Shown here in pieces: positions 37,501 through 47,400 of a stretch of 64,000 nucleotides of DNA. Below the pieces are notes generated by a model. The model was not told where the DNA came from and ran no database searches. It saw only the letters and a list, made by a program, of their open reading frames with translations. Position 1 is the stretch's first letter. Every line of letters starts with the position of its first letter. The position numbers and the translations under genes are program-made. Source of the DNA: Actinostola sp. cb2023 (lineage: Eukaryota > Cnidaria > Anthozoa > Actiniaria > Actinostolidae); NCBI GenBank assembly GCA_033675265.1, contig JAUJYZ010000658.1, positions 124,001 through 188,000 of the forward strand, read 5' to 3'.

Positions 37501-39122
37501 AAAGATTATAGTATTCTGATCTCGAAAATCAGCACTCGTGCATAAGGCATATTGGGCTTCCTGTGGTAAAGTGCCTGGGATATCATATTGGGCTTCCTGT
37601 GGTAAAGTGCCTGGGATATCATATTGGGCTTCCTGTGGTAAAGTCCATGGGATATCATATTGGGCTTCCTGTGGTAAAGTGCATGGGATATCATATTGGG
37701 CTCCCTGTGGTAAAGTGCATGGGATGTCATATTGGGCTTCCTGTGGTAAAGTCCATGGGATATCATATTGGGCTTCCTGTGGTATTGCCCATTTTCACTC
37801 ACATAAAATCTATTGTTTTCTTTATGATAGGTAACACTCATCGATCCCATGTAGAGCTTCCATTCTACTCCAAATACCTGCTCCTTGCTGCATATATGGC
37901 ATCCTACAACCCTGCCAGGACAGACAAGAGGTTTTTCTCTAAGCAGGCCCTCAAGATGTCCAAAAAAGGCAAGGCTGCAGCTAAGACAAAGAAACCAAAA
38001 ATGAGCAGCCAACTTGCAGGTGAGTTTCTGAATTAATGGAGACTTTAAAGAATTGAGAATGGAAATGCTGCAGATATTGGCTGGAAGCAATAATATATGC
38101 ATTTTGGATGTAATGCACATGTCTGAAATTCAACATCACACAACCAGAACATGTGAAAAGCCACAAGTCAAAGTTCACGATTGTGTCCTGGTTGCGTGAC
38201 GTTGGATTTCAGACATGCACATTAGATCCAAAATATGCAGATTACTTCCAGTTAACATCAGTAATGTATACATTCTTGACCGACAGTCCCTAATATCATA
38301 GACTGAAAACCCAGGGGGGAGCGGGGTAGGGATATGCTGCTACTGAGAACTCTGACCATGTTCCAGACTGGAAAATAATTGTATTTTCTGGTGCAGGCCA
38401 ATGTTATTAGAATAATGATAGCTACATCCATACCAGAATAGAGTGATTTATATATGCCCTGTTCCAGACTATAAATATAGCTGTAAACTATATCCTGCCT
38501 TACGGTATCCCTTTTCCGATTTCCCTTTTACAAATAAACTTTGTTGTTCTTTGCTGTTGTACTACTCCCATGAGACTTAAACCATTATTACCAATGTACC
38601 ACTCCCACGGGACTATAAACCATTAACAATGCACCACTTCCACGAGACTGTACACCATTAACAATGCACCAATATAGTGCATTCCCATACCCTGGGTACT
38701 ACCAGTAGATGCATGATTCTCAATCAGTGGAAAGGATAATAATAATAAGAAGAAAAATATAATTATCTTTTTAACCAGAATGAACCCTTCAGCTATTGCT
38801 GACATCAATGGGTGCCCTGGTCAAAGATGGTTTATATTGAAAAACATGTAATTTGATCTCTTTTTCTCCAGGACCTAAAGCGTTTCCCTTAGACAGGCTC
38901 ATGGCTATTTTCTACACTATAGTGGAAAATAATGTGGCTCCTTCTGCGAGCATCTTATCGCAAATCTCATCTCTTGTCTCTTTAAATCTCCTTTCACAAG
39001 TCTCAGCTGATGATCTAATTGATGCTGCCAAATATAAATGTTTAGTTGGCTTTGAGTTCATCAAAGGAATAGCTAAGCAGTTAGAATTTGACATTGTGCA
39101 GTATCTCTTTGATTTTGTTTGA
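34087..39122 (+). CDS. ORC5: Origin recognition complex subunit 5
   Basis: AAA+ subunit of the nuclear origin recognition complex that licenses DNA replication. Exons 34087-34278, 34738-35250, 36436-36646, 37831-38019 and 38872-39122 join in phase to 451 aa (human 435). Seen: Walker A GQTGTGKS (residues 46-53), Walker B-like YYIILDKAE (~127-135), and human-ORC5-like blocks such as [49 protein letters not shown] and a C-terminus ending in YLFDFV. The start ATG sits in AAGATGG at the head of the conserved N-terminus. Intron 2 is filled by a CATT-type microsatellite (35.3-36.4 kb); intron 3 holds a minisatellite split by a 560-bp foldback element. A MITE cluster begins within 20 bp of the stop codon. 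Divergent from the CYP46-like gene at 33620, sharing a spacer of about 470 bp. Confidence 0.95.
34540..34580. repeat. (TAA)n microsatellite
   Basis: ATATATATAATAATAATAAT run in ORC5 intron 1. Confidence 0.9.
35318..36420. repeat. (CATT)n microsatellite with higher-order unit
   Basis: CATTCATTCATC repeats in ORC5 intron 2; a longer block with CATCTACCCAGCCATTC and CTATCCTTAGATCTATTAAC recurs at least six times. Confidence 0.95.
36733..36985. repeat. ~35-bp minisatellite, left half
   Basis: Unit GGGCTTCCTGTGGTAAAGTG plus GGGATATCATATT. Interrupted by the foldback element at 36989-37548, then continues in the same orientation. Confidence 0.9.
36989..37548. mobile_element. 560-bp foldback element in ORC5 intron 3
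   Basis: Arms of about 200 bp beginning GCCTTATGCACGAGTGCTGA, with ATAT at both flanks. No ORF inside. Confidence 0.8.
37549..37795. repeat. ~35-bp minisatellite, right half
   Basis: Same unit and orientation as 36733-36985; about seven copies before ORC5 exon 4. Confidence 0.9.
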
Positions 39123-39249
39123 TGCCACAAACAGCAGTTGCTATTGAATCGTGTAGAGTCGTATGAGTGGGAAGTAGTCACGGTACGGTTCGTGCCGTGC
39201 GGTGGCCGTGCCGTGTCCAAGCATTCTGAATGGTTGAGCAATGATTTTT

Positions 39250-39468
39250 CTCGGACACACGATGCAACTTTTCTTGCAACGTTGCGCGCAACAAGAGTTT
39301 TTTTGGGAGTCACACGATGCAACGTTGCGCGCAACAGTTGCAGAAGTAGGCCGATCGAGTTCGATCTACTTCTGCAACCATTGCGCGCAACGTTGCATGG
39401 TGTGACACCCCAAAAAACTCTTGTTGCGCGCAACATTGCAAGAAAAGTTGCATCGTGTGTCTGGGCCT
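39250..39468. mobile_element. MITE with TIR GACACACGATGCAACTTTTC
   Basis: Long inverted arms rich in GTTGCGCGCAAC. Sits inside a second repeat whose ends lie near 39150 (GAGTGGGAAGTAG) and 39500 (TTTCCCACTC), suggesting nesting. Confidence 0.75.
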
Positions 39469-40377
39469 TTATGCCGTAGGTTTCCCACTCCTACGAAAAC
39501 GTCTCTATATATACTGTATAGTACCATTGTAATAGATTACTGAGTGATTGAAATGAATACAATTAAAAGAGAACGAGTTTTAATACCAGAAATGCATGGT
39601 CTTTATTTTACTATTGTATGTTTGTACATCCACTGATCCATTCATCCACCCATGAAATTCATCCTTCCATTCATCTGGCATTCGTTCATTCATAGATGAT
39701 TTTTCTTCTTTTTTAGCGTTTACTTTTTTTCTCTTATCTCTTCATTTCCTTTTATTTTTATTGCTTTCTTTTTAATCGGATTTGTCTTTGATGTAATTAC
39801 TCGGGTTTCCTGTGGAATGTCTGAGTTGTAAAATGCGCTTTTTTGTTAATCATTGTCGTCGCTTGAACAAAACCCGGTATCGCACAGGAGTCCAATATTT
39901 TTTATTTTCTCTTTTTTTATAGCGTTTCTTTTTTTTCTTATCTCTTGTCCTTAATTTCCTTTTAGTCAGTTAATGTTTTCATTTTTATCGGATTCCGAGT
40001 GTATTTGAGGTATTTTTAAATAAAAAGGTTTTGATTTTGACAAGGTAATGCACAGGAACCCCAATAATATATCCATGCAAAGATTTAAAAATAGAAAACA
40101 AATCTTTTTGACCGTAAGTTCTGATTACATCAATCAATCAATTAATCAATCAATCAATCAATCAATCTTTATTTGTACCATATAGTGTTATAAAAGAATA
40201 TTACAAATTCATAGGATCCGTTCAAACATGGTTCAAATAATTACGAGAATACAAAGTATAACGTACCACAGTTCTGTCCTTGAGATGGCCGCGAATTGGT
40301 CGAAATTATGAAATTATTCAGGTATAATTACGGCCAACGAGCCAGAGAATAAAGCACATCATATGCATGCAAGCAAC

Positions 40378-40425
40378 CATGCTCGAGGATCCAGCGGGAC
40401 AAAAACCGCTGGATCCTCGAGCATG
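40378..40425. mobile_element. 48-bp palindromic element with 9-bp target duplication
   Basis: Perfect 20-bp inverted ends CATGCTCGAGGATCCAGCGG (allowing one extra G) around a short centre, flanked exactly by GCAAGCAAC (40369-40377 and 40426-40434). Related 94-bp copy at 56058-56151. Confidence 0.8.
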
Positions 40426-40604
40426 GCAAGCAACGAGTAAGAACTAAGAAGGAAACAAATGATAAAGATCTACATTTTCTAAGCGTTAACAGTTGTAAAC
40501 TGTTTTTGAGGGGAAAAAATGTCTTGAATTTATTTGAAGATAGAAAAATTAGATTGACAATTGATTTGAGAATTTTGAAACAAACGGCGCGCCATATCAA
40601 TGAG

Positions 40605-41110
40605 CGTACACTCGGGCTTATGACAAGGACAATGTCAGTTGCGTGAGGAGGGACCTGACAATGACTGACAGTTGCGTGACGAGGGAGACTATGTATATAT
40701 ATGTCGGTGAGCATAGATAAAATCTCCGAATCGTACTTCCGTAGCACGTACTTGGAACGTCCAGTTGAGGTTCATATTCATGGTCAGACGGTTCTGATAA
40801 CGGCTTTGGTTTCTTCGTTATCGCAGAGGAAAGTCGAACTTCGTATCTTTGAAACATCCAGTTGATTCAGACTACGGTATGATGTGACAAAGCTCGACCA
40901 ATCTGCTGTGTCTGCCTATACATTGAAAGATCTTGTTCGATTTATCTCGAAATCAGAAAGGAATTATCGATTAAAAATCAAAAGCTGCTTCTGTTAGATT
41001 TAAGATGTGACCTCAAGTGACCTCAAATACGTTTAAAGACGTACGACAGCGTACCTTGAAGAGTCGGAGATCTTTATCTATGAGTCACCGACACAAATAG
41101 TCTCCCTCGT
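40605..41110. repeat. Foldback dispersed repeat
   Basis: Left arm carries GAGGGAGACTAT and GGTGAGCATAGATAAAATCT; the right arm (41.04-41.11 kb) carries the inverse. Same family as 24985-25410 and 905-1035. Confidence 0.6.
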
Positions 41111-41299
41111 CACATTTTGACAAGGCAATGCACAGGAACCCCAATAATAATATATGCAAAAGACATCAAAAACTCTGTTCTCGAAAAACCATGTGACTTC
41201 GCTCACGCGATCGCTGACACTTGCTCAGCTTCATACACGGAAGTACGTTGTTTCATGCAGCATTCTGTGGATTTTTACCTAGTTTTCTTCCCGATCGCC

Positions 41300-43572
41300 A
41301 TGAACGAGTATCTTTCTCTCGGTGTTCTTCTAGTTGGAGGAAGTTTGCTGATCGTCGTCGTCCTGTTTGTGATTGTCGTACTTGTCTACTTCCACTACCA
41401 ACATACGCTCTACCAACACATACCGGGCCCAAGACGTGATAGTTTCTTTTCTGGAAATGTTCCTTCGTTACAAGACCAAGTTCTAGTACACAAGAGAGCT
41501 GTTAGCGAAGTTTGGTTTGATTGGTACTTAGAGTACGGTCCGGTTTATGTGTTTTGGGTGTACTGTAGAGCAGTTGTGGTTGTTGCAGACCCTGAATCAA
41601 TCAAGACAGTTCTCATAACTCTCAACCTTCCCAAGGCGGCCCGTGTGTACGGTAAAATAGCGTATTGTTTTGGGCAACGCTTGGCAGGTAATGGCATTTT
41701 GACGGAAACGGATCACGGAGCATGGAAGAAAAAGAGATGCTTGCTTGATAAGGCGTTCCATCGGTCATACTTGATGAACCTAATGGGGTCTTTCAATGGC
41801 ATTTGTGACGTATTTATGACAAAGATTGGAAAGCTAGCTGATGGGAAAACAGCTGTTGAAATGTCGGATGAGTTTGGAAGAGTCACCTTAGACGTGATTG
41901 GAAAGGTATTCACATAATGACTTGTAATAAATGGTTTATTTTAAAATAAGTACTTGGGTGTGGTCAGGGGGGCAAGAGGAAGGGGAACAAGGACAGTGAG
42001 GGGGCCCTAGGCATAACAGTCAAAATAACAACAAAAAGTAAGAACCCAAAATATGTCATCTTAAGTCCATTCCGTAAAGACCTCCAAAATGTTACAACCC
42101 CCCAAATTCCAAGTTTCATTTCCTAGCAACTTATGGTAGTTCTTATATTTGACTTTTAAGGTTGGTTTTGGCATTGACACTAATGCTATAGATGATGCAA
42201 ACAGCCCATTCCCATCTGCTGTCAGCCAAGCTCTTCAAGGTGTTCAGAGTGGACTTAGAAATCCATTTTGGATGTTGAAGTTCTGGACATTCCCTTATCA
42301 AAATAAAGTAATAAAGTCAATCGTTTACTTGAGACAGTTTGCCCAGAGTGTCATTGAAGACAGAGTACGACTTGGAGACAGTGAACACAAAGACGTCTTG
42401 GCTTATCTTGTTTCAATGAGTCGAGCAAATGATGATTACAAGCTTGAGGATATAGTAGATGATTTTGGAACTTTCTTTATTGCTGGACAAGAAACCACTT
42501 CAAACCAGCTTGCATTTACTCTCTTTGAAATACTATCTCATCCACACATTCAAAACAGGTATTTTTTATATCATTTTACATATAGACCCAGGGATGTTCT
42601 CAGGTATGAGTGATCAGGGAGCGAGGTGCGAATGAAGTGAAAATGATAACCCAACATAGTCAAAAATATGACTAAAACTCAAAAACATGTTATGCCCCCC
42701 CCCCCATCCCCCCCCCCCCCCCCAAAAAAGCTCCCCCCCCCCCCCCCCCCCCCCCCCCAAAAAAAGGCTCCAAAATATTGGTCCCCCATATAACAGTCCA
42801 AATTTCATTAATACTAATACACACTCGTTTTATGGGGAGCTCACTTTCCCACCAACCCCCACCCAAACACCGTGCAGTGCCTGGGGTGGGCTCTGTCACA
42901 CACCACACATTGTGCCTCGCCCCACGAAAGAACCATCTTGGCCAGATCAGTCAGAACATGATCTGGATCCAGTGGGCTTTATGGACATATCCAGACTTTC
43001 TCTTTCCAGGAGATCAATAGAATCAACATCAAATTGATATTAATAAATCAAATTTTGATCCTTTGTCTAGAATTTTAGAAGAAATTGAGGATGTTTTGGG
43101 CTCAAGAAATTTCATTGAATATGAAGATCTTGGGAAATTGGAATACCTTGGTATGACTTTGAAAGAAGGTCTGCGTAAGCACCCACCGATTAGTAGCACA
43201 CAGCGCATGCTTCTCCAACAACACAATATCGGTGGTTATGAGATACCTGCGATGACTCCAATACATGTCTCTTTCTACATCACACAGAAGAGCCCCAACT
43301 ACTGGGAAGATCCAGAAACCTTTGATCCTATGAGATTTTCTTTGGAAAATAAGATTGGTCGTTCTAGTACACAATATATGCCCTTCTCTGTGGGGCCACG
43401 CACGTGCATAGGGAAGACGTTGGCCGAATTTGAAGCTAAAGTCATTATGGCAAGACTTTTCCAGGAATTTAAATTAGAACTTGTTCCTGGACAGACACTA
43501 GCTATTGTTGAACAACTAACTGTAAGACCAAGAGATGGTGTTAAGTGTGTCATAACTAGAAGGCAAAAGTAG
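41300..43572 (+). CDS. CYP46A1: CYP46A-like cytochrome P450 (cholesterol 24-hydroxylase-type), motifs intact
   Basis: Exons 41300-41905, 42161-42558 and 43071-43572 join in phase to 501 aa (human CYP46A1 is 500). Seen: N-terminal membrane anchor (residues ~6-32), HIPGP hinge, helix-C WKKKR (142-146), I-helix AGQETT (310-315), ExxR as EGLR (367-370), FDPMRF, and heme loop FSVGPRTCIG with Cys447. Human CYP46A1 hydroxylates cholesterol at C24 in the ER; the substrate here is inferred only from overall resemblance. The start is the ATG before the hydrophobic anchor; an upstream in-frame extension has no family similarity. The exon 3 acceptor at 43070 restores QNRILEEIE. Intron 2 contains C-rich runs at 42.69-42.76 kb. 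AATAAA at 43887 is a likely poly(A) signal. The exon covering the I-helix is uninterrupted, while the paralogue at 26.5-33.6 kb has an intron inside the glycine codon of that motif. Confidence 0.92.
42690..42760. repeat. Poly(C) runs in CYP46A-like intron 2
   Basis: Several C runs split by AAAAAAG. Homopolymer length is unreliable in any assembly. Confidence 0.85.
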
Positions 43573-44445
43573 TATTGTAGAGGAAAATTAGAAACGATGG
43601 CAGTCAACATAGACCAATGTTATACATACACTAGCCTGAGAAGGTCAGCCGCTTTCTGGCACTCGCGCCATGGGGGTCTCTTCATGTGAGACCCCCCCTC
43701 CCCCCTGGCCATGGCGAGGGTCCAAAAAAGCGGCTGGCCTTCGCTACATTTTATTAATACGGCCACCTCAGGACTAAATTGGTGGCCGGGAGTTGTGGGA
43801 GGTGGCCGTCAGCAGAGGCTCGACTGTATATGTACATTGTTTCATTTAAAGTTCTAACAATGTAATATTGCACGCAATTATCCAACAATAAAAATACAGC
43901 ACTTGCTCATCTCTGTTGCAGTGAAATGTTGCGTATATGCGCGTGATCCATGAATGCCGCGCAATATTCGACGCAAATTAATTTCAGATGTGCAATTCTT
44001 CCTATCAGTTGACCTATATTCGGTTTTAGGGTTTGAAATCGGTGAACCGGTAATTTTTTTAAGGGCTTGGATTTTTTAGGGTATGAAACTTTGAACAAGC
44101 GCGTTCCATCTAGAAAAGCGCACGGTATTCCAGAGAGTGATCTGATGGTATTTTTAGACCAGGAGGTATTTTTTAGGGCCGGGTGGGAAATGTTTTCATG
44201 GTTTGGTATTTTTTAGGGTATTTTTCGAGGTTTTCCGACGGTCATCCCTACCCTTCTTACCTTGAAGAACCCCTTCCCCCCTCCCCATAGCCTGATTTCA
44301 GACGGCTACCGTCCCCACCCCGGGCAAAAAACGCATAGCATTCCCAGCATCCATCCGGTTTGACGCGCGGAAAGGAAGAGAGAGACTGGTACGAGGTTGC
44401 AAATATTCTACACCGATCAGTCAGACCGATTGCAACTGCTTCACG
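43573..44445. other. Spacer between the CYP46A-like gene and HSD17B12
   Basis: Contains a C-rich hairpin (43632-43738, GCCGCTTT / AAAGCGGC-type arms), a poly(A) signal AATAAA at 43887, and a repeat at 44020-44260 found inverted at 46.36-46.62 kb. The last 150 bp are probably HSD17B12 promoter/5' UTR. Confidence 0.5.
44020..44260 (+). repeat. Dispersed repeat, inverted partner at 46355-46625
   Basis: Shares TTTTTTAGGGTATGAAAC and CGAGGTTTTCCGACGGTCA with the complement of the second copy. Confidence 0.7.
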
Positions 44446-47400
44446 ATGGAGTGTTCTTATTCTTTGGCTTTACAGATCGTTGGAGGATGTTTCCTGGGCT
44501 ATAACTTACTCAGTCTTGTCTGTAGAGCCCTAACTGGTGTGAGGGCCTTCGTCCTTCCTGCGTTAGGCTTCAAGCAAGACTTGAGAAGCTTCGGTAGTTG
44601 GGCAGGTACTGCACAATGAAGTGCTTACAATATTTAATTTACCTCGAAATATTACAAAAACAAACCTGGATTTGTACTCTTTCAGTGTTATGGGATATTT
44701 AATGGAAATATTTGTCCTGAAACCTCTATTGTGAAATCTAGTTTGCGCAATATGCATGGCCATTACAAAAAAGAGCAGGGGACTGGGACCAAGTCCGTAA
44801 AACTAATTCAATAAGAAACTAGCAAAAGTGGGCAACATTTTCTGACAGAGCAGATCAAACTTAGCTAATCTGGAAAGTTTGGTGAACTTTGGCTTAATAT
44901 TGACGATGCTAGAGGGCATCAAAGATGTACATTTTCCCATACAATCTCTCATATTTTTTTACGTTGTCTACCCAAACTAACCCAAACCATACATTCACTG
45001 TAAAATTTCAAATTTTCAAAAGTTTATAATTCCGACAGGATTCACTCAAATCACATCAAACTTTACACATATGATAATTTCAACATGTTGTTTCATGTCA
45101 TAAACTTAATTTCGTAATTACATTAATTCTAATAAACTCGTTCCCAGTCCCCTGCTCTTTTTTGTAGTGGCCAAGGCCCCACCACAGGGAGCCCAAAAGA
45201 AGTTGCAAAATAATTTCCGTTTGTGAAATCATTCATTTTTCCTCTGTTTTTTTTTTATTTCTTTCTTCTTTTCTGATCACTTTATTTTGTTTCTTTGTTT
45301 GAATTTCAACTGGAATTTTAAGACATTATTGCATCTCGGTCATCTCGAGGGTTCCCATTTTGTTTTCAGTTGTGACTGGGTGTACGGATGGCATTGGAAA
45401 GTCTTTTGCATATCAGGTTAGTACTGGGTGTATCTCTAGTAATAACAGCATGCTCACTTTCCGTAATGCACAGGGATCCATACTTGACCACACTGACTCT
45501 ATAGTCACCTCAGTGATCAGATACGGTTGATACGGTTGATAGACAAAATAATAAAATTGTTTATATGTCAACTATCGCAGTCCTTGAGGACTGGATCACA
45601 AGTGATTGACAGTTGAAGAGGTCCATGCAAGAACAGTGTAAGTGACTTGTCATCAAAATCTGAATTCTCTTTTAGAAGTCAGAGTCTACAGGAGAATTTA
45701 GATTTTGATCCAAGGTCGCTAATGCTTATTGCAGTGACCCTTTCAATAAAATAAGTCTGCTAATGCCAAATGAAAGCACTTACTTGGTATATGCGAGGTG
45801 AGTAGTGGTGGATATTTACCGAGCCGCTTCCTGGTTCTCCTGTAAATTACAGTAGTTAAGCAAGGTACATGCATGTTAATATTAAATATATTTTCAAACA
45901 CAGTCATTTGATTTATCTCCATAGTTGGCCAAAGAAGGGATAAATTTGGTTCTTATCAGTAGAACTAAGGAAAAATTGCAAAGTCTGGAAACTGAAATTC
46001 GTGAGTAAAAATGTCATAAAATCTTTTTTTCCTGAAAAAATAACACAAAATTTCCAAAAAATCAAAACTTTGCCAAAAATATCTGAATCGAAAATGTTAA
46101 AAAAAATTTGCCAAACATTCTATAACAATATACTGTACTGGAACATACTAATACAGTAGCGATATTATTTTAACTGACAGAGTCTGTATACAAGGTGGAG
46201 ACCAAGATTATTGAGATGGACTTTAGTAATGGTGCAGAAAAATATGAAGGAATGGAAGAAAAGCTGGCTGGTCTTGATATCGGGATATTGAGTACGTTAT
46301 GATACAGTCATGATCTTACCTCAGGGGGGGGGGGGGGGGGAGGTTCTTTAAGGTAAATACAGTAGGGGTGACCGTCGGAAAACCTCGAAAAATATACTCT
46401 AAAAAATACCAAACCGTGAAACATTTCCCACCATAAAAAATACCTCATGGCCTAAAAATACTATCAGCTCGCTCCCTGGGATACCGCTATTCAAGACGAA
46501 ATGTGCTTGTTCCAAGTTTCATACCCTAAAAAATACCAGCTCTTTTAAAAAATTGGATTTTGCACCAATTTTAAACCCTTAAAAAAATATGATGATCGCC
46601 CATATACCAGCCTAATATAGGAAGAACCCCACCCCCGGGATCTCACCTTTCCAACAAAGGTGGAGGAGAGGGGGTGTTGCCCACTGTCCCAGAGTTCTCT
46701 TGGTCCTGGAACGTTCACAAAGTCTTGTCCCAAGATTGTGGAGAGTTTAGACTTTTACAGACTGTACATGTACATGTTTAATCATTGAATTGATTATTTC
46801 AATGATTTTCATAACTAAAGTGTGAATTGGTTGTTTTCAGTCAACAATGTAGGAGTCTCTCATTATCCAGAATTCTTTACAAACATGTCAAGAGAGGTTA
46901 GTTATTTGCATTACTGTACCTGTTGTTATGACTTGGACAGCGCAAGTGATCTCTGATTCAAATACCCTGACAGAGTACTGTAAAGCAAAGAAGCTATAGT
47001 ACATGTATGTACAGTGTAGCAGCTACTAGTGCAAAATATACAGTGTGACATTATCACCATTTGCATACGACTGCGCCAGACAGAAATCTCATTGTATTTA
47101 TGTTCATGATTGACAGAAGTCTATTGCAAACTTACCAGTTGCAGCTTACATGTACATGTATGTCTTGGCTGGGTGCGTAGTAATAAATAAAGAGTTATTA
47201 CTTATAATGTTTTCTCTGTACTTTTTTTCAGAATGTTTGGAAGATGCTCAATGTGAACGACTTGTCAGTTATTATGGTTAGTATATGACTGTACAGCAGG
47301 GACCGCGGAGCACCCTTGGGCTGGATATACTAGTAGACTAGTATATGTCTCTGCAGTCCCTATACAGTACTTGTTGTCGTTAAGTCCACAACACAGTTCA

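Larger units (their letters stand above)
39123..41299. other. Intergenic region between ORC5 and the CYP46A-like gene
   Basis: Holds nested MITEs (39.14-39.50 kb), AT-rich sequence with a TCGGGTTTCCTGTGG segment near 39.80 kb, an (AATC)n run near 40.14 kb, a 48-bp palindromic element (40378-40425) and a foldback repeat (40.6-41.1 kb). No gene seen. Confidence 0.6.

Noticed and set aside
38912..39479. ORFs on both strands across the end of ORC5
   Set aside because: Made by the long inverted repeat after the ORC5 stop; no family similarity.
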